Shown in pieces: positions 12,583-15,077 of a stretch of 15,077 nt of DNA. The translations under genes were made by a program, and so were the position numbers. This stretch comes from Myxococcales bacterium. GTDB lineage: Bacteria; Myxococcota_A; Polyangia; Nannocystales; Nannocystaceae. A model generated the notes under the pieces. It ran no database searches, was not told the origin of the DNA, and was given only the letters and a program-made list of their open reading frames with translations. Location: the NCBI GenBank assembly GCA_020633335.1, contig JACKDU010000023.1, forward strand, positions 1-15,077, written 5' to 3'. Every line of letters starts with the position of its first letter. Position 1 is the first letter of the stretch.

Positions 12583-14268
12583 GTGCGGCTGCGGTCCAAA
12601 AGCGACGCCGGCCGGCCGTGGCTGGCCGGCATCATCGCCGCCCTGGCGGTCGGCTGCGGGCCCCTCGGGGGCTGCGGCACCGCGGGGAGCGCGCAAGCGG
12701 AGCCCGAGCGCCCGGAGGCCGGCCACCCGGCGCTGGTCGAGGGCGAGGTCCCGGCGGACTCCAGCGCCGAGGCAGCGGAGGCCGCCACGCCGCCGCCACC
12801 GCCGGTGATCGAGCTCTCCGCGGAGGCCCAGCAGGCCCGCCTCGCCGCCCAGAAGAGCGTCCTCGGCAAGGAGGAGCACTTCGGCGAGTACGCCCGCGAT
12901 CTCCCCGAGCTCCCGCCGCTGCCGGCCGCCGCCGATCCCCAGCTCGCCAACCTCGACGCCCTCCCCGGCTCCGAGGGCGGCGGCAAGGCGAGCGCGAGCG
13001 GCGATGAGGTGCCGCCGCCGGCGATCGACGGCAACGCCCTCGGCCTCTTCGTCCCCCTCCAGAACGCCGAGAGCGGCGCGCTCGATCACTTCTACGACGC
13101 CCTCCGCACGCTGAAGCGCGGCGAGGATCCCGACGGCAAGGTCCGCGTCCTCCTCTACGGTGCCTCGCACACGGCCGCCGACATCTACCCGACCTATCTC
13201 CGCTCGTACCTCAGCGAGCGCTTCGGCGACGCCGGCCCCGGCTTCGTCGCCGCCGCCAAGACCAACCGCTACTACCGCCTCCTGGCGATGACCGTCGAGA
13301 GCTCGAAGCGCTGGGTGGTCGAGCACGCGCAGAAGCGCAAGGGCCGGGAGGACGGCCTCTTCGGCCTCCTCGGCGCCAGCACCTCGAGCACCTCGAAGCG
13401 CGACGTCTCGACGATCACGCCGCAGGTCAAGGGCCCCGACACCCCGCACAAGACCACCTACGACCTCTTCTTCCTCAAGCAGCCCGGCGGCGGCAAGTTC
13501 ACGGTGAAGATCGACGGCAAGGCGCAGAAGCCGGTGAGCACGCGGGCGAAGGAGGCGGGCCCCGGCTACGCGACCTACACGGTCGAGGGCGGGCCCCACG
13601 AGGTCGAGATCCGCCCGGAGGGCAAGGGCGAGGTCCGCCTCTTCGGGATGACCGTCGAGTACGACCGCCCCGGGATCGTCGTCGACACCCTCGGGATCAA
13701 CGGCACCCGGGCCGCCAACAACCTCAAGTGGGACGAGGCGATCTGGGCCGACAACGTCCGCCGCCGCGCACCTGACCTCTACGTCCTGGCCTATGGGACC
13801 AACGAGTCGATGGACGAGGACCAGTCGATCGAGGCCTACAAGCGCGATCTTCGGGCGGTCCTCGATCGCTTCAAGCGGGCGGTCCCGGAGGCGAGCTGCC
13901 TCCTGGTCGGCCCCGGCGACTTCCCGGTCAAGGCGGCCGACGGCGCCTACACCCCGCGCCCCCGGACCGCGGCCCTGGTCGCCGCCCAGGCCGAGGTCGC
14001 CCGCGAGAAGGGCTGCGCCTTCTGGGACGCGCTCGCCTTCATGGGCGGCGAGGGCTCGATGGTCCTCTGGGCGATGGCCGAGCCGGCGATGGGCCGGCCC
14101 GATCACATCCACCTGACGCGGCGCGGCTACGTGCGGATGGGGATGGCGCTGACCGACGCGCTGATGCAGGGGTTTGAGGCCGGCGACCGGGCGCCGGCGC
14201 GGCCGGCGGAGGAGGCCCCCGAGGCCGAGGCCCCCGAGGCCGAGGCCCCCGTCGCCAGCGCGCCCTGA
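12583..14268 (+). CDS. Exported SGNH/GDSL-type hydrolase
   Basis: Predicted envelope hydrolase of 561 residues. The GTG start is the only good candidate; GAGGA abuts it too closely to be a normal ribosome binding site, so the start is tentative. A basic n-region and hydrophobic core end in two possible lipoboxes (AVGC25 and LGGC31). Residues about 35-150 are a Pro/Ala/Glu-rich, low-complexity region. The catalytic domain begins near 150: block I is YGASHTAAD with nucleophile Ser195, block II GINGT with oxyanion Gly371, block III AYGTNE with Asn407, and block V DHIHLTRRGY with Asp507 and His510. All triad and oxyanion residues are therefore present, but the usual GDS is GAS. An inserted beta-rich domain (about 275-360) could be a carbohydrate-binding-like module. 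The likely reaction is ester hydrolysis of a cell-wall or polysaccharide acyl group; the substrate is unknown. The end is an EAEAP repeat. Confidence 0.87.
   Translation: MRLRSKSDAGRPWLAGIIAALAVGCGPLGGCGTAGSAQAEPERPEAGHPALVEGEVPADSSAEAAEAATPPPPPVIELSAEAQQARLAAQKSVLGKEEHFGEYARDLPELPPLPAAADPQLANLDALPGSEGGGKASASGDEVPPPAIDGNALGLFVPLQNAESGALDHFYDALRTLKRGEDPDGKVRVLLYGASHTAADIYPTYLRSYLSERFGDAGPGFVAAAKTNRYYRLLAMTVESSKRWVVEHAQKRKGREDGLFGLLGASTSSTSKRDVSTITPQVKGPDTPHKTTYDLFFLKQPGGGKFTVKIDGKAQKPVSTRAKEAGPGYATYTVEGGPHEVEIRPEGKGEVRLFGMTVEYDRPGIVVDTLGINGTRAANNLKWDEAIWADNVRRRAPDLYVLAYGTNESMDEDQSIEAYKRDLRAVLDRFKRAVPEASCLLVGPGDFPVKAADGAYTPRPRTAALVAAQAEVAREKGCAFWDALAFMGGEGSMVLWAMAEPAMGRPDHIHLTRRGYVRMGMALTDALMQGFEAGDRAPARPAEEAPEAEAPEAEAPVASAP
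14212..14250 (+). repeat. 15-bp tandem repeat coding EAEAP
   Basis: The unit GAGGCCGAGGCCCCC occurs at 14221-14235 and 14236-14250, preceded by a 9-bp partial copy at 14212-14220. It encodes Glu-Ala-Glu-Ala-Pro at the very C-terminus of the SGNH hydrolase. Exact repeats like this can change number by slippage without breaking the frame. Confidence 0.8.
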
Positions 14269-14270
14269 GA

Positions 14271-14819
14271 CTAGAAGCGGAGCTGGAGGGCGACGCCGCC
14301 GCCCTGGCTACCTGCCCAAGGGGACAGGCGAGCCCGCGCGAGCCCGGGGTTGGCGGCCCGCCACTCCTGGTAGTCGCGCTTCACCCGGAGCCCGCGGCGG
14401 ACCAAGAAACCACTGGCGACCGCGACCGGCACCGCGAGGAAGAACGAGAGCCCGCTCGAGACCGCCGCGTTGCGGTAGGGATCGCCGGTGAGCGGGTAGC
14501 AGGCGGGATCGTCGGGGAGCTCTGGCGGCGACCCCACGGGTGTCGCGCAGTAGTCGCGGATCTCGAGCCCGCGGTGGAGCTGGACCGCGCCGATCGTGAT
14601 CAGCGTCGCCGAGAGCGCGGCCGTCACCCCGGCGAGGGTGAACTCGACCGCCCCACGCTCGCGCCCGCCCCGCGAGAGGTCGCGCTCGGCCCTGTCCTCA
14701 TCGCGCGTCGGCGAGTTCGCCGAGGTAATCACCGGCGGCTGCGGGCCGTGGGCGCAGGCCGGCGCGAGCGCGCAGGCGAGCGCGCAGGCGAGCGCAGCGG
14801 CGGGCGAGGGCCGGAGCAT
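14271..14819 (-). CDS. Small lipoprotein with two hydrophobic segments
   Basis: Predicted envelope protein of 182 residues with no family I recognise. The ATG at 14819 starts a clean lipoprotein signal, MLRPSP, then ALACALACALAPAC (Cys22 is the likely lipidated residue) coded partly by a 12-bp repeat; the longer frame upstream is Arg- and Gly-rich and not protein-like. A charged stretch (TRDEDRAERDLSRGGRERG) is followed by a hydrophobic segment, FTLAGVTAALSATLITIGAV. A loop of about 40 residues carries a Cys pair (YCATPVG and DPACYPL), and a second hydrophobic segment follows, SSGLSFFLAVPVAVASGFLV. The tail is basic and ends GGGVALQLRF; a final Phe is typical of outer-membrane proteins, but the length and two helices argue for a helical membrane protein. 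Its stop lies 2 bp from the hydrolase stop (convergent). A TAGGCT box sits 7 nt before the ATG. Confidence 0.75.
   Translation of the reverse strand: MLRPSPAAALACALACALAPACAHGPQPPVITSANSPTRDEDRAERDLSRGGRERGAVEFTLAGVTAALSATLITIGAVQLHRGLEIRDYCATPVGSPPELPDDPACYPLTGDPYRNAAVSSGLSFFLAVPVAVASGFLVRRGLRVKRDYQEWRAANPGLARARLSPWAGSQGGGVALQLRF
14770..14793 (-). repeat. 12-bp tandem repeat in a signal peptide
   Basis: GCGCAGGCGAGC occurs twice in exact tandem (14770-14781 and 14782-14793), with a degenerate third copy (14758-14769) beside it. On the coding strand it gives the Ala-Leu-Ala-Cys units of the signal peptide. The repeat multiplies Cys residues within the hydrophobic core, so the true lipidated Cys is inferred from position rather than from uniqueness. 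Confidence 0.75.
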
Positions 14820-15077
14820 CGGCGCCAGCCTACACGCTTTTCGCGGCCGACGACGCGCCGCCGTCGCCCACCACGCCGCGTCGCCCGCTCCCCCCGCTCC
14901 GATTCGAACGCCGACGCCAGCGCCCCTGCGAGCACCGCGAACACGCCTGCCCCACGAACAAACCTCCCTCGGCTCGAACCACGGAACCCCGCGGACACGA
15001 GCCACCCAAGGCGCCGCCTCCGCGCTCCACCGCACGCATGCGGCTCCCCTCCCAAGCGAAGGCTGAACGTGCGGCTC
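14820..15077. other. Right-edge region without a supported gene
   Basis: No reading frame here has protein-like composition. It holds a TAGGCT box (14827-14832, minus strand), which may be the -10 of the small lipoprotein gene and lies 7 nt before its ATG. Near the edge CCGCACG (15030-15036) and CGTGCGG (15068-15074) form a 7-bp inverted repeat with a 31-base loop, and TGCGGCTC is repeated at 15039-15046 and 15070-15077. The window ends before their meaning can be judged. Confidence 0.4.

Noticed and set aside
12427..14112. Minus-strand open frame of 561 codons opposite the SGNH hydrolase.
   Set aside because: The plus strand has all SGNH catalytic blocks in order; the minus-strand product has no motif and an Arg/Asp/Gly/Leu/Ala composition typical of a mirror frame.
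14895..14985. T-loop-like strings (GATTCGAACG at 14901 and GGCTCGAACC at 14971) suggesting a minus-strand tRNA.
   Set aside because: The five-base T-stems do not pair on either side of the loops and no acceptor or anticodon stem could be built.
15030..15077. Inverted repeat and TGCGGCTC repeat at the right edge, considered as part of a group II intron or structured RNA.
   Set aside because: Only a 7-bp stem is visible, no domain V or reverse transcriptase is present, and the window ends within it.

Overview
The window comes from a very GC-rich bacterium. The likeliest source is a myxobacterium (Myxococcota), probably near Nannocystis and its relatives. This is inferred from three things: strong G/C preference at third codon positions, several lipoproteins with long Ser/Thr/Gly spacers after the lipobox cysteine (one with a 26-Cys domain), and small, tightly packed, mixed-strand operons. 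No rRNA, tRNA, CRISPR array, insertion sequence or phage gene was found. Because the DNA is so GC-rich, nearly every real gene has long open frames opposite it; these were discarded.

Left part (1-4215): the 3' end of rtcR, the sigma-54 activator of RNA-repair (rtcBA) operons, enters from the left. It converges with an alpha/beta-hydrolase lipoprotein gene. That gene is preceded on the minus strand by an acidic-linker lipoprotein gene and then by an NmrA-like NAD(P)-binding protein gene. The spacer between the last two holds two tandem hairpins. The NmrA-like gene has a clear Shine-Dalgarno site and an operator-like repeat (ACGCGTAC twice, 11 bp apart) over its putative -10 box.

Middle part (4216-8193): two plus-strand genes are translationally coupled: an unrecognised two-TM protein and a Cys-rich lipoprotein whose base composition drops abruptly at the domain boundary. 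They converge, over a GC hairpin, on a minus-strand pair: a GH18 chitinase-like lipoprotein with a complete active-site motif, and downstream of it a small Pro/Ala-linker protein that looks like an outer-membrane barrel.

Right part (8288-12394, minus): an apparent five-gene operon in the order ogt, permease, permease, ATPase, MCE protein. The last four make a Mla-type lipid transporter with two different MlaE-like permeases, which suggests a heterodimer. MlaC-like and MlaB-like genes are not present. The DNA-repair gene ogt overlaps the first permease by 4 bp. To the right a divergent gene encodes an exported SGNH/GDSL hydrolase, converging on a small two-TM lipoprotein gene. The last 258 bases hold no gene I can support.

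Nothing here is an obviously new defence or mobile system. The observations most worth a second look are the ogt-mla fusion of operons with two permeases, the composition break in the Cys-rich lipoprotein, the operator-like repeat, and a recurring TANNNT box just upstream of starts that lack a ribosome binding site, which suggests leaderless transcripts.
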